Shown one piece after another: positions 10,731 through 21,579 of a DNA stretch of 38,361 nt. This stretch comes from Acidobacteriota bacterium. GTDB taxonomy: Bacteria > Acidobacteriota > Vicinamibacteria > Vicinamibacterales > SCN-69-37. A program made the position numbers and the translations under genes. Numbering within the stretch: the first letter of the stretch is position 1; each line of letters starts with the position of its first letter. The notes beneath the pieces are model-generated. The model was not told where the DNA came from, ran no database searches, and saw nothing but the letters and a program-made list of their open reading frames with translations. Where the stretch lies: NCBI GenBank assembly GCA_016716905.1, contig JADJUS010000020.1, forward strand, positions 1 through 38,361, given 5' to 3'.

Positions 10731-12386
10731 TTAAAAACCTAATAAACCTACAAAAGCTTCAGTAAAATCATTTAAAAATCAATTATTAGAATCTGTAAAA
10801 AATCAATAATATATAACATCATAATATCTTCTAATTAATCATTTTAATCATTGTACACAAAATAAAAGATTTAAAAGCATTAAAATGATACAATTTTGAA
10901 TTACAAATCCAAATAAAGAATAGTAAACTCTTCTACGCTCATAAGATTTATACAACAAAAACAATCAAGAAAAAAATATAAATACAAAATGTCAATACTT
11001 AGCAATTAAAGCTAACATTAAATATTGTGTTTTTACTCTTATCTTAGGATTTTCTGTTTCTAAAACTCAAGTTTTAATATCCTCTGCGTACTCTCAAGTT
11101 ATTTCAAAAAAAGTATTAACCAAATAATAAAATTGATAACTTTCTAACAAAAAGATGTAAATCATTAAAACACTATTGATTAAAAGATGTGTTAGTTGTT
11201 GTTTAAATGAAAAATTTGATATATTTAATAATAAATAATAACTATAAAAAATTACAAATATTAAAAGTATAATAGAAAAATAAAAAGTAGTTAAGTTTGG
11301 TAAAAATGTTTGATTAAAATTAGATTCATCATACATATATAAAGGTTCTTGTGAGCTATTTAAGTAATAATAAAAAAATAAAGTAAATAAGAAACCCTCT
11401 ACTAATCAAAAATATGCGTTAGTTCTTTTTCAGAATCTTTGAATAGCTCCTGTAAACTTACCGTTTTTATATCTTTTAACAAAAAAATTAAAACCACTCA
11501 TCAATCATAAAAAAAAAAAACCTAATACACCTCAAATTCCCATATTAGTATATATTTCAATTTTAAAAAAATTAATTAATAAAAAAATCATTAATAAACT
11601 TACTAAACCGGGTAACACAACACTTCGAATTGCATTATATACCTTTAGTAACGCTAAATACAAAATTGAATTATCAGGTACTCATATTATTTTTGAGTTA
11701 ACAGAAATTATATGATATTTTAACAAGAAATCTTCTATACCGCGGAAGTGTTTAATATAAATTATAGAAAGTCCATAAGATAAACATTGATGTTTTAAAA
11801 TTAAATATCTTTTAAAATTTTTAAAATCTCGTAAAATTCTATTTATTGATCTTTTAACACCTAAAGAAATAAATCGTGAATCAATAGCTATTAACCATAG
11901 TGTTAAGTTAAAACTAGCAACAGCAAAACGTAACATTTTCAAATATCATTTAATTCATTGAGAAGTTGATAACTTACCATTAGTACCATATGCTTTTACA
12001 TAGTCTATAAACAATAAATTATAAAAACCTTTTAATAATAAAGGTCTGTTTATGTTAGTTCTACTACAAAATTCTCTATAATAATTAGTAAGCATAAAAT
12101 CACCGTATGTTTTATATAGTGTATGACCCGCTACTAGCATATACTTGTATCGATATAAAACAAATAAAGTTTGTTTTGCTGAGTATTTACCAAATCTACC
12201 AAAAAATCTATATAATAATACAAAAATATTAGGGCTGTTATATCTAATTTTTGCAATAGGGTATATCACACCTAGTTTAAATAAAGGTTTAAAAGATAAT
12301 AAATAGTTTAAAATTGTTTTTTCATAAAAATAATTATTTTTTGTAATATTTTTTAATTTATTTATCATATTTTGTAAACTAAACAA
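10731..12386 (-). CDS. cox3: Divergent cytochrome c oxidase subunit 3 (ymf68-type)
   Basis: A single 551-codon frame, broken into three pieces if TGA is read as a stop. The C-terminal third is polytopic and holds AKYWHFVFIFFSWLFLLYKS, close to the YWHFVDVVWLFLF motif of COX3 helix VI-VII. WGVLGFFFLWLMSGFNFF and SSQEPLYMYDESNF belong to the same membrane domain. The N-terminal ~250 residues are basic and unlike bacterial COX3. Ciliates carry their highly diverged cox3 as the long reading frame known as ymf68; this fits that. Strong support is the WHF motif and the place beside cox1; the assignment of the N-terminal half is inference. Confidence 0.75.
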
Positions 12387-12391
12387 TATTA

Positions 12392-12649
12392 TTAATAAGT
12401 ATATTTAATTTGTAAAAGTCTATTACTAGTTGCAGATCAAACTACAACTAATCATTTTTTTAAGTAATTATTAACTTTATTATCATAATATGTGTGATGT
12501 ATTTTTATATCAAAAATATATACTATAATACCTAAAGATAAGCCTAATAAGAATAAAACAGTAAGTACGTAAATAAAGGGGTTGTATTGACTAACATATG
12601 AGTATAATAAATTATAATAATAATACAAAAATGGTATTTTTTTTAACAA
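12392..12649 (-). CDS. Small single-helix membrane ORF (ORF85)
   Basis: An 85-codon frame between tRNA-Trp (2 nt away) and cox3 (5 nt away). It starts at ATG 12649 and includes TGA Trp. One strong hydrophobic segment, VLTVLFLLGLSLGIIVYIF, is followed by a polar tail. The N-terminus is aromatic (PFLYYYYNLLYSYVSQY). I do not recognise the family. Its position next to cox3 makes an accessory membrane subunit of a respiratory complex plausible, but that is only context. Confidence 0.65.
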
Positions 12650-12650
12650 A

Positions 12651-12721
12651 CTAGAGAAACAGGAATCGAACCTATGACATCAGTTTTGAAGACTGAAGTT
12701 TTACCACTAAACTATTCTCCA
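12651..12721 (-). tRNA. trnW: tRNA-Trp (UCA)
   Basis: A complete cloverleaf of 71 nt. Acceptor pairing tggagaa/ttctcta, D-stem gttt/aaac, anticodon stem TCAGT/ACTGA with loop CTTCAAA giving anticodon UCA, and T-loop TTCGATT. UCA reads both UGA and UGG, the direct reason why TGA codes for Trp in all genes here. It separates ORF90 from ORF85. Confidence 0.97.
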
Positions 12722-12730
12722 TAATTTATA

Positions 12731-13003
12731 TTAAAGAATTAAGGATACTAATTTTAAATAGTTAGTTTTTACATTTTTTGTTTTAAAAAATTTATTAATG
12801 AAAAATAAAAAAACTACGTTGTTATTTGTGTTTACATAATTATGTTTGTTATTAAAATAATCAACATACAGTACTGTAATATCAATCATAAATCAAACAA
12901 AAATACTTGCAATTCATATATAAAAAAAAATGCAATTTTCAACTAATAAAGTCAAAAAAAAAAAAATATTACTAAAAAAATCATAAAATGTTAAACTAAC
13001 CAT
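12731..13003 (-). CDS. Small hydrophobic ORF downstream of rns (ORF90)
   Basis: A 90-codon frame that begins with ATG about 10 nt after the rns 3' end and finishes just before tRNA-Trp. It is visible only when TGA is Trp. Two hydrophobic segments occur (SNIFFFLTLLVENCIFFYI and WIASIFVWFMIDITVLYV), followed by a polar, Asn- and Lys-rich tail. Its first nine residues MVSLTFYDF nearly copy the start of atp6 (MVSLTLYDN), and the match at DNA level is 22 of 23 bases. Family unknown. The hydrophobic pattern suggests a small inner-membrane subunit. Confidence 0.65.
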
Positions 13004-13012
13004 AAAGCGTTC

Positions 13013-14752
13013 CTCTGTTTATTCCACCCACAGATTCTTCTACGGGTACCTTGTGTCAACTTAACTCAAATCACCTATAACCTAGTCAGAAGTTCCAATC
13101 ATTGTTTCAATAGTAATAAACAATTATAGTTGTTGTTTACTATCAAATTTTTTTTAATGTAAGACTCTAGTGTGGTACCCAAGTCTCAAAACTTTTTAGT
13201 TTGTACCCACAATTTCTTGTGAACGCTGCATACAATGCTATTAAAATAATTGGAAAAATGGTAAAAGGGTTATACGACTTTACTAGACTATAAACTCTTC
13301 GAGTGTGATGGGCGGTGTGTGCAGGACTAATTTATTAATTCATCGTAACATACTCATTTACGACTACTAATGATTTCAACTTTACCGCTTCAAGTTTCAG
13401 AAACGATTCCGTACTAGGATAATTTTTGGAGATCACTTCAGATTGCTCTTTTGTTACTCTTTGTTTTTATCTTTGTAACACGTGTGTTGCCCAGTTTACT
13501 AAGACCGTGAGGACTTGACTTCAGCTACAAAATAATGTATGCATACGTATATAGAATCCTGAACAGTAAAACTTACTTAAAAGTTTTATGACTCTGGCCA
13601 TTCATCTATAAATATATGCAACCATTCTACATGTTTAAAAAAGACAATGCTATAACTACTAGTAAAGTGTTTTAGGGGTAAAACACCTCATACTGTCTTT
13701 CACAACAGTAATTACTACAAGTGGTAATAAAAGTATTTATAATGCATTGTAGGTTGCGTTCGTTTAGAAGACTTAACTTTACATTTCAAAACACGAACTG
13801 ACGACAGCCATGCAATACCTATATAAATTATATTTATACTAATATAAACTCTAATTTAATTACAAACTGGTAAGATTCTACGTGGATTATCGCATTAAAC
13901 CACATGTTCCACCATTCATTTTAATCCCCGCCAATTCTGTTAACTTTGAGTCTTGCGACTATACTCACCAGGCGGACTGTTTAGCGTTAACTTTTAACAA
14001 TCATAGTTTACAGTAAGGGTTACCAGGGTCTCTAATCCTGCTCATGATCCCTACTTTCATACCTCAACGTCAGAAAATACAAGAAAAGCGCATTAACCAA
14101 TGGCAAACATTCTTAGGTCTTTACATTTTATCGTTATCTAAGAAAATTTCTCTTCTCTGTATTTACTCTAGGGTTTTTATTAAGATTTTCCATCTTTTAT
14201 GAATCTAGTAAACCTTTTACTAACCCCGTCTACGTATCCTTTACGCCCAATCATGCCGAATAATGCTAGTCACTCAGGTATTACCGCGGCTGCTGGCACC
14301 TGTATTTGCCATGACTTCTTTTTATGTTTAACCTCAAATGCTCACATACGTATAGGTTTTACGACTCGCGTCTTCTTCACCTCCGCTAAATCGATAGGTC
14401 ATGCTTTCGCACATTGCCTAATATTCTTCACTGCTGCCACAGGGCGGGGTTGTTTCCATACCCCATGTGGTTGATCCTTCTCTCAAATCAACTAGAGATC
14501 GCAGGCTCGATGTCTCGAATACCTAATCCCCTACGCACCGGCCTAATATACATTTATATTTATTCAAATAAAATTTCACTAAAATAAGTTACAAAGTTTT
14601 ACTTTTTATATTATTGCCGTTTACATATATACTCACCTCGACGCTAGTAGTAAAATCTTACTATAAATAGTACTAATTATACTCCTTAACTTGCATGTGT
14701 TAGACGTTTAGCTAGCATTAACTCCAAGCCAAGATCACACCTATAATAATAA
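13013..14752 (-). rRNA. rns: Small-subunit ribosomal RNA
   Basis: Seen on the minus strand. The 5' end has the equivalent of GATCCTGGCTCAG (GATCTTGGCTTGGAG) and ACACATGCAAGT; the 530 loop is GTGCCAGCAGCCGCGGTAAT; then TTAGAGACCCTGGTAACC, the ATTGGCGGGG region, and GCACACACCGCCCATCACAC near the 3' end. All domains appear in normal order in one stretch, so it is not obviously split. The 3' end lacks a recognisable anti-Shine-Dalgarno sequence (it reads GTGGGTGGAATAAAC). Ends are estimated to within about 15 nt. Confidence 0.95.
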
Positions 14753-14767
14753 ATTCTCAACCTTTAA

Positions 14768-16390
14768 TTATCAGTTATATCTAAATTTAATTTCGTTTTT
14801 ATCTATTTTTTTTTCACCATAAATAATACCTACTCTGTGTAAACGTTTTACACCTCTTCTTTGTCATCATACTAAAAATTGCTCAAATGGTAATGCACAT
14901 AGTCTAATAGGCATGTGATGGTGATATCTTCCACAAATTTCTGCGCATTGTCCATAATAAAAACCTACATTATCAATATAAAAAGTATGATGAGTTGATC
15001 TTCCAGGAACACAATCTAATTTTAATCCTAAGCCTGGAATAAATCAAGAATGAACAACATCGTATGAGTTGGTAATAACAGTTATATTAACGTGAGCTGG
15101 TAAAACAAGTGTTCTTTTTGTTCTTAAAAGTCTTCTTGCTAAGTTAACAGGTACTAATTCTCCTCTATGTCTATTATACTTTACAGATCTGTGATAATCA
15201 AATGCACTATTATACTCCTCATTTGGGTTTAAAGGTGTTAATAATGTTGATTTTAAAGTAAGAGCACTGTTTTTTACAGGAGATGGTAAAACTTCGTGCG
15301 TTATTGAATCATAATAATTTCTTGATTGAAATTTAAATTTTTGAATTCTTTTATATTTTTTTTGTTTAAATCCTCAAAATAATTCACCCTTCTTTGTTTT
15401 AGGTTCCAAAGCTCCATTATTTAAAAAAAATTTAGCAGTAAGGAAGATATTTTTTTTAAGAGGTTGTGTACTATTTAATAATAATTCTACATTATGTTTG
15501 TTAAGTGTTCCTTTTATAAAAGTAAAAGGTACTACCTTAACAGAATCTAGTACGTTTGAAGAAAATTTTATTGTATTATCTAAAATGCTGTTATTATACC
15601 CTTTGTGAACTTTTTTTGCATTATAAGTATCAATCAAAGCTTTATAGTAATCTACGTTAAGTTTATCTAATATTTTTGTAGAATTGTTTTCTGGTAATTT
15701 AAAAAAGTTTTTAAAGGTGAAGTTATTAAAAACTTCTTTTTGTTTAAAATTAAAATTTATACTATTAATATTTAGTTTTGGTTCGTAGTATACATAACTA
15801 TTAGTTACACTTTCCGTAAGTGTTTTCGTAACTTTAGATTCTTTTAATCTTTTAAAATACAACTCCTGAAACTCTAACTGTGCTCCTAACTGTAAAGCTT
15901 GATAATAACTATCAGCACAATAAGATTCAAAAGGTGTAGATACAAATCATCTATTATTACCTATATTTTTAGGAGCTGCTAAAATACTCTGTGCCGCGCT
16001 AGCGTCAAATTTATAAGCTCAATATCATTGTTTACCTTGTACTCTTAAAGTAAAAAGTGAACTTTCATTTTGTCATTCAATCATTCTTAGAATAAAATTT
16101 GAATTTACTAAAATATTACCGCATCAACTTAAGGGGATTAAAGCTACTAAAAAATCACCTCATTTACCGTGACCTCTAATACTTGTATTCATAACTGGAT
16201 TAAAGTGAAAAACATTTTTATTGACTACTCTCATAATTATAAAAAAATATAGCGATCAAAATAAAGAAAATCAAAATCATCATCAATACTGTCATTGTGA
16301 TAAGTGAATAAGTATGTCTGATTTATAAGTAGAAAAGCCATAGTTAAAATTAGTTAAGGTATTTGCCTCTGTCATGATTTGACCTCACAT
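14768..16390 (-). CDS. cox2: Cytochrome c oxidase subunit 2 with large insertion
   Basis: A 540-codon frame, about twice the usual 230-260. The N-terminus has two membrane helices followed by VQGKQWYWAYKFD, the aromatic electron-transfer region. The C-terminal CuA domain is complete: VVHSWFIPGLGLKLDCVPGR, then YGQCAEICGRYHHHMPIR with the Cys-x-x-x-Cys and His CuA ligands. Between these lie about 290 extra polar residues (roughly residues 150-440), as known for ciliate COX2. It starts at ATG 16390, 4 nt after nad5, and ends in YNW and TAA about 15 nt before rns. TGA Trp codons are frequent. Confidence 0.97.
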
Positions 16391-16394
16391 TTTA

Positions 16395-18116
16395 TTAAAA
16401 AATAAAACACAAACCTACAAAAATATAAACCATTAAAACATTTAGATATACAATAAAATAATTTCTTCTTCAAGAAAAAATTATTAAACATAAAAATACA
16501 AATAAGTATAAAGAATAAAAGTAAATAAAGTAGGATTGATAAAGCGAGTTTATTACTTCATCATCTAACATGTACATTACAAAATTATTTGAATTAAATA
16601 AGCCTAATACGTTACTTTGAATAGCTCATTGACCAACTACAGACACTATTACAGAAAAACCAATAAGTAAAAAAACTGCTAAAACGTGATTAAACTTTAC
16701 AACTTTTAAAAATCCGTGAGTTAAGTAAGCTGAGTTGCTTAGTATAATACTAGGGCAGCTGTTAACTCCTTTATAAAAATCAAACACAGAATAATAAACT
16801 AATCTAAAAAAATAAACAATACCAGATAGTAATCCGATAAATATTAAACCTAAGGTTAAATAATCAAAATTTTCTCCCAATAATATTTTAAAAAAAAAAC
16901 TTTTATACGCAACCCCTACTGTAAAAGGTAATCCTGCTAAATTAACACTTGATAAAATTAACAACGCCGAATCTCCCAATAAGTAAGCGCCACCATTACC
17001 CATAAATCTGGTATCCTGAGTTCCATAAAAACGGATAAAAGAACCCGCGCAATAAAAAGTTGATGCTTTAAATAAACCATGTAAAAATAAATAAAGAACT
17101 GTTACTTCAAAATAACCATTCACTGCTAATATTCATAAAAAACCACTATGACTCATTGTTGAGTAAGCTAATAGTTTTTTCATATCAGTTTGAGCAGCTG
17201 CTACTACACCACCGTAAGCTGCTGTAATGGCTCCTATATAAGAAAAAAATTTAACATGACCAAAATATATATAAACTATATTAAATTTACAAATTAAATA
17301 AATACCAGCAGAAACTAAAGTAGCAGAGTGTATTAAAGCAGAAGCTGGTACAGGAGCTTCCATTGAATCAGGCAATCATAAATGACCGATAATTTGAACA
17401 GACTTAATACCACTACATATTGTTAAGGCTATAACTCCCATATCTAAGTACGTAGTTTGTTCAATTCCTTCTCATAAAATTAAATAAATAAAAACATCAC
17501 AATCAGTAGTTCCTGTTACTAAATAAAAACAAATTAAAGCCATTAAAAAAAAAATATCACTTACTAAATTAAATGTAAATGCTTTCATACTAGCTTTCAA
17601 CGTTGCTTTTCTTCCATTTCAAAAGTTTATTAAAAAAAAAGAAGTCAATCCTATCATTTCTCAGCCAAAAAATAAAGTATAAAAGTTGTTACTTAAAACA
17701 AACATTATCATACTAATAATAAAACTATTTAATCAAAATACAAATTTACCCTCGTCTGCTTCGCCTCTAAAATAATTTAAAACATAAATGTTAGTAGCGC
17801 ACCCTATTATTGTTACCAATAAAAAAAAAAAATAACTTAAACAATTTAGCGATAAAGTCACTGTGCTATCTATTATACCAATCAGTGTTGTATTATTAAC
17901 TAAATTGACGTGTATAAAATTATTTTGTAAAACTATGTGGTTAAACAAAAAAATTAAAAATATAAACATAATAAATAAAATAAAAGAGTATAAAAAAATA
18001 ATGTGAAAAACAGTAAGGTATTTTCTAATAACAAAGAAAGAAACGATAGTTACAACATATAAACATACTAAAAAGATTAACTGATTTTCTAAGAAACTAA
18101 TGATGTTAATCGTCAA
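16395..18116 (-). CDS. nad5: NADH dehydrogenase subunit 5
   Basis: A 573-codon antiporter-like subunit of the complex I membrane arm. Typical motifs are FFGWEMIGLTSFFLINFW, HLWLPDSMEAPVPASALIHS, ATLVSAGIYLICK, DMKKLLAYSTMSHSGF and FHGLFKASTFYCAGS, the region of proton-channel Lys and His residues. About 14 membrane helices can be counted. The start is TTG at 18116; the end is TAA just before the cox2 ATG. It is shorter than typical NAD5 (about 650), lacking part of the C-terminal lateral helix region. Confidence 0.97.
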
Positions 18117-18131
18117 ATATATTACACTGGC

Positions 18132-18293
18132 TTATATAATTCTCATAAATCTGATTTTAAAGCTTTTTTTTAAAAATAATGTGTTACGTGGGTTTTTACT
18201 AACTTTTTTTAAATCTTTTATTAATATTTTTTTAACAAAAACTTTTCTTTTACTAACAAGATACTTTGTAATAGAACAATTACGTAGTAACAA
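18132..18293 (-). CDS. Small basic ORF between atp6 and nad5 (ORF53)
   Basis: A 53-residue frame starting at TTG four bases after the atp6 stop and ending 15 nt before nad5. It is strongly basic (for example YLVSKRKVFVKKILIKDLKK) with LRNCSIT near the start. No family is recognised; a small ribosomal protein is the most natural guess from charge alone. It exactly fills the only gap in a run of otherwise abutting genes, which is the main argument that it is real. Confidence 0.4.
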   Translation of the reverse strand: MLLRNCSITKYLVSKRKVFVKKILIKDLKKVSKNPRNTLFLKKSFKIRFMRII

Positions 18294-18297
18294 AAAA

Positions 18298-19206
18298 TTA
18301 AATTGTTCTTCTTGTTAAAAAATATGATTCTCCCTTTTCAGAAGAAAAGCTTGTGTATAAAAAGAAAAATAATCAAAATGATAAAACAAAATAATTAGCT
18401 ATTTGTGCAACAAAAACAATACTTAGGTGTCCTACATAGTACAATATTAAGGCTAACTTAATTAACAAAGTGAATACCAAACCTTCACTAAACTCAGTAA
18501 AAAACAAACTATAATTAGTCAGGTTAAAGTCTAAAGCTAATATATTTAAAAAAGAAAAATCTCTTAATAATGTTAAGTATATAAACTCATAACACTCAAA
18601 AAAAGCTAAAAAAATAAAAAAAAATCTAATATTTTGTATAAAAAATCTTAAATACATACTAACTGTTGATACTAAATCTAAAAATCCTTCAAACATCATA
18701 CTAGATGTTCTTGTTACTCCCCTAAGGTATTGTAAAAAACCTCAACCATAACTCTTAATAACAAAAGTAGGTACTAAAGCAGGAGTTAATAAGATAAAAT
18801 TAAATAAGATAATTAAAAATGTACTAGTTTTAAAAAAAAAAACAAAAAAAACTGTTAACAAAAAACTAACAGCGATTGTCAGGTAAATTAAACTGTAAAC
18901 AAGCATGTCATCTAAACTACCCACCTCTTCTTCAGTTTCACTAAAGTAATCAAATACTGTAGAAAACAAATCTTGATTACCCGCTACATTGTTTACTAAT
19001 TTATATGAATAAAAAAAAATAAAGTAAAATATATTTAAAAAAAAAAAAATTTTAAAAAAAAAATTAACATAATAAGAAATATTATAAATTGAATTTAGTT
19101 TGCTTACATAAGTACTATACGTATAGTTTAATGTATATAAAGATACATCTAACGCGTTTTGATAACTATTAACTAAAAAATTGTCATATAATGTTAAACT
19201 AACCAT
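18298..19206 (-). CDS. atp6: ATP synthase subunit a (ymf66-type), divergent
   Basis: A 302-codon membrane protein whose 5' end overlaps cob by 13 nt. The first half has a hydrophobic hairpin and an acidic loop (DYFSETEEEVGSLDD). The second half holds MYLRFFIQNIRFFFIFLAFF, with Arg residues inside a membrane segment as expected for the essential Arg of subunit a, then EFSEGLVFTLLIKLALILYY and VGHLSIVFVAQIANYF. Ciliate subunit a is encoded by the frame called ymf66, and the position and topology fit. Sequence similarity to bacterial AtpB is faint, so the call rests on these features and the gene set. Confidence 0.6.
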
Positions 19207-20465
19207 TTAATTAAAGCACAACTTAAAAATAATCTATAAAATTGAGGATTTCTTAAAAAATTAGTGCTCATGTATATAAATATATAAACAAAGTATAATA
19301 ATGAAGCAATATTTCCACCAATTCTATTAAAAAATTTACCAAAAGGTAAGTATGAGAATGTATATAAAATACTTATTAAAAAAATTGTATATGTTATTTG
19401 AAAAAATACGTCAGTATCAATTGTAATTCTTTTTAAATAAACTATTGTTCTTGATAATATTTTAACTCTAGTTGTCATAGCTAATAATGGAAGAGCTACC
19501 CCGTTAGAGCTGTTATATCCTGGAACTTCCCCCATAGCTAAAATATTTGGTTGAAAATAAAAAGCGATAAAAAAAAGCACTAAACCGATCAAACCAGTGT
19601 AGTGGTATGGACATGTAATTAATCAATTCATATAAGGTCTAAAATATCAGTGTGGAGCAACTCCTAAAAAACGAACATCCGTTGACATACCAATATCACC
19701 TCACATAAATAACTCATAACTTAAAGTTTCAGGTTCCATATATAGGTATAGACAAAGTAGCCCTACGATAAATAGTGCATTTAAAAAATGACCTAATTCA
19801 TTAATAAGTACTTCATCATATCAATTTAATTCTAGACTAACTCCTTCTCAAGAATTTTCAGCTTTTCAATCATAATGCATATCTACACCGTGTCTTAAAC
19901 TAAAAAAGGCTAACATAAAAGCAGAGACATAATGCGCGTACGCTAGTCTTAGTATAGTATCACAATTTAAAGTTTGATCAGGGGCAAACAGTCAATATAA
20001 TTTACCAATAAAAAAACAAAAAGTATGAAAAGCATTTACTGCAATTGTTAAAGTGATATCACTGAGGTGAGTACAACATAAAACCAAACCTGTAAAAATA
20101 ACTACCTGAGTCATTAAAAATAATATTACTCCAGTTTTTCAAGCGTATTCTTGTTCTAAATCAAGACAATGTATATAAATTTTTCTAAATAAGTGAGCAA
20201 AAATAAAAATTACTAAAAGATCGACTCCTCTTTCGTGTAAATAAAAGAAATCATCTGTATATAAATTTTCACTATCCTCTTCTTCTCTAGCTAACGGTAT
20301 ATTCATAGGCTCTGTTGATAAAGAAAACGCTAACATAGTACCGGATACTAACTGATTATATATAATCATAAAAATAAAAAAACCTATTAAAGAAGGTAAT
20401 TCGTGAACTGCGACAGAAAGTTGATTAAAATATTTTACTAAAAAGCGAGTTAAACGTAGTTTCAT
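19194..20465 (-). CDS. cob: Cytochrome b
   Basis: First gene left of the central repeat, 423 codons, ATG start at 20465 preceded by an in-frame TAG. It is the haem b and quinol-binding core of complex III. Visible: the SGTMLAFSLS and HERGVDLLVIFIFAHLFRKI region with a haem His, APHWYFRPYMNWL (equivalent of PEWYFLPFYAILR) and GLIGLVLFFIAFYFQPN. There is unusual divergence between helices C and D (NSWEGVSLELNWYDEVLINE) and the canonical PEW is replaced by PHW. It probably receives the first transcription from the centre. Confidence 0.93.
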
Positions 20466-20621
20466 GCACTATAGCTGTTTAATCTTTATAACCCCACAAG
20501 CACTTTATATAAAATTATAGGGGTTTATAATTTTATAATTATAAATTACTAATTTAAGTTAAAATTTATAGCTGATTTTTTAACTATCAGGAATCTGTAT
20601 ATATAAAGTGAAGAAAACTTT
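20466..20621. promoter_or_regulatory. Spacer between cob and the central repeat
   Basis: About 155 bp of A+T-rich DNA without an ORF. It contains an imperfect inverted repeat (TATAACCCC at about 20489 against GGGGTTTATA at about 20519) that could form a hairpin in the cob 5' leader. With the repeat array it separates two divergent gene sets, so transcription start or processing signals are expected here. No consensus promoter is recognised. Confidence 0.4.
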
Positions 20622-21553
20622 GATTTTAAATGTTTCAAAAGCCTCGCATTTCTATGTCTCAGTAGTCAAAACCCTTGTCTTTTTTTCATCTTTCCCTTTT
20701 TTCGATTTTGTTCTTTCGGGCTTGTACGACTTTGTTCCTATATGTCAGAAAATTCAAGTTCTCTCTCCGGGCCTAATGTTACGTTGAGACCCCTAAAATG
20801 GGGGAAAATCGTGATTTTAAACGTCCCAAAAGCCTCGCATTTCTATGTCTCAGTAGTCAAAACCCTTGTCTTTTTTTCATCTTTCTCTTTTTTCGATTTT
20901 GTTCTTTCGGGCTTGTACGACTTTGTTCCTATATGTCAGAAAATTCAAGTTTTCTCTCTCCCGGCCTAATGTTACGTTGAGACCCCTAAAATGGGGGAAA
21001 ATCGTGATTTTAAATGCCCCAAAAGCCTCGCATTTCTAGTCTCAGTAGTCAAAACCCTTGTCTTTTTTCATCTTTCTCTTTTTCGATTTTGTTCTTTCGG
21101 GCTTGTACGACTTTGTTCCTATATGTCAGAAAATTCAAGTTTTCTCTCTCCGGGCCTAATGTTACGTTGAGACCCCTAAAATGGGGGAAAATCGTGATTT
21201 TAAACGTCCCAAAAGCCTCGCATTTCTATGTCTCAGTAGTCAAAACCCCTGTCTTTTTTTCATCTTTCTCTTTTTTCGATTTTGTTCTTTCGGGCTTGCA
21301 CGACTTTGTTCCTATATGTCAGAAAATTCAAGTTTTCTCTCTCCGGGCCTAATGTTACGTTGAGACCCCTAAAATGGGGGAAAATCGTGATTTTAAATGC
21401 CCCAAAAGCCTCGCATTTCTATGTCTCAGTAGTCAAAACCCTTGTCTTTTTTTTCACCCTTCTCTTTTTTCGATTTTGTTCTTTCGGGCTTGCACGACTT
21501 TGTTCCTATATGTCAGAAAATTCAAGTTTTCTCTCTCCCGGCCTAATGTTACG
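20622..21553 (+). repeat. Left arm of central inverted repeat: about five tandem units
   Basis: Tandem units of about 190-194 bp; the anchor ATGGGGGAAAATCG recurs at 20798, 20991, 21181, 21374 and 21568. The first copy is partial and diverged (AAATGTTTCAAAAGCCTCG). Each unit has a long pyrimidine-rich stretch, the hairpin CCCCTAAAATGGGG, the hairpin AAAATCGTGATTTT, and a block reading CCTAATGTTACGTTGAGACC. Copies differ by single bases and homopolymer length. The base content is clearly richer in G+C than the flanks. Reading frames of 60-112 codons inside it are by-products of the repetition. Confidence 0.95.
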
Positions 21554-21579
21554 TTGAGACCCCTAAAATGGGGGAAAAT
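21554..21579. other. Axis of the central inverted repeat
   Basis: A 26-bp spacer lies between CCTAATGTTACG and its exact reverse complement CGTAACATTAGG. The spacer itself contains CCCCTAAAATGGGGG, which can form a small hairpin. It is the point where the whole molecule changes coding strand and a candidate for the replication start or the divergent promoter core. Confidence 0.75.

Noticed and set aside
7699..12386. Broken or pseudogene-like nad7, cox1 and cox3
   Set aside because: The interruptions are all TGA codons, which the tRNA-Trp(UCA) reads; with TGA=Trp each is a single intact frame ending in TAA.
14199..14474. 91-codon plus-strand ORF
   Set aside because: It lies in the conserved 530-loop region of the small-subunit rRNA on the opposite strand.
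18100..18318. 72-codon plus-strand ORF
   Set aside because: It faces against all genes of the left half and overlaps the ends of atp6 and nad5; a shadow of the ORF53 region.
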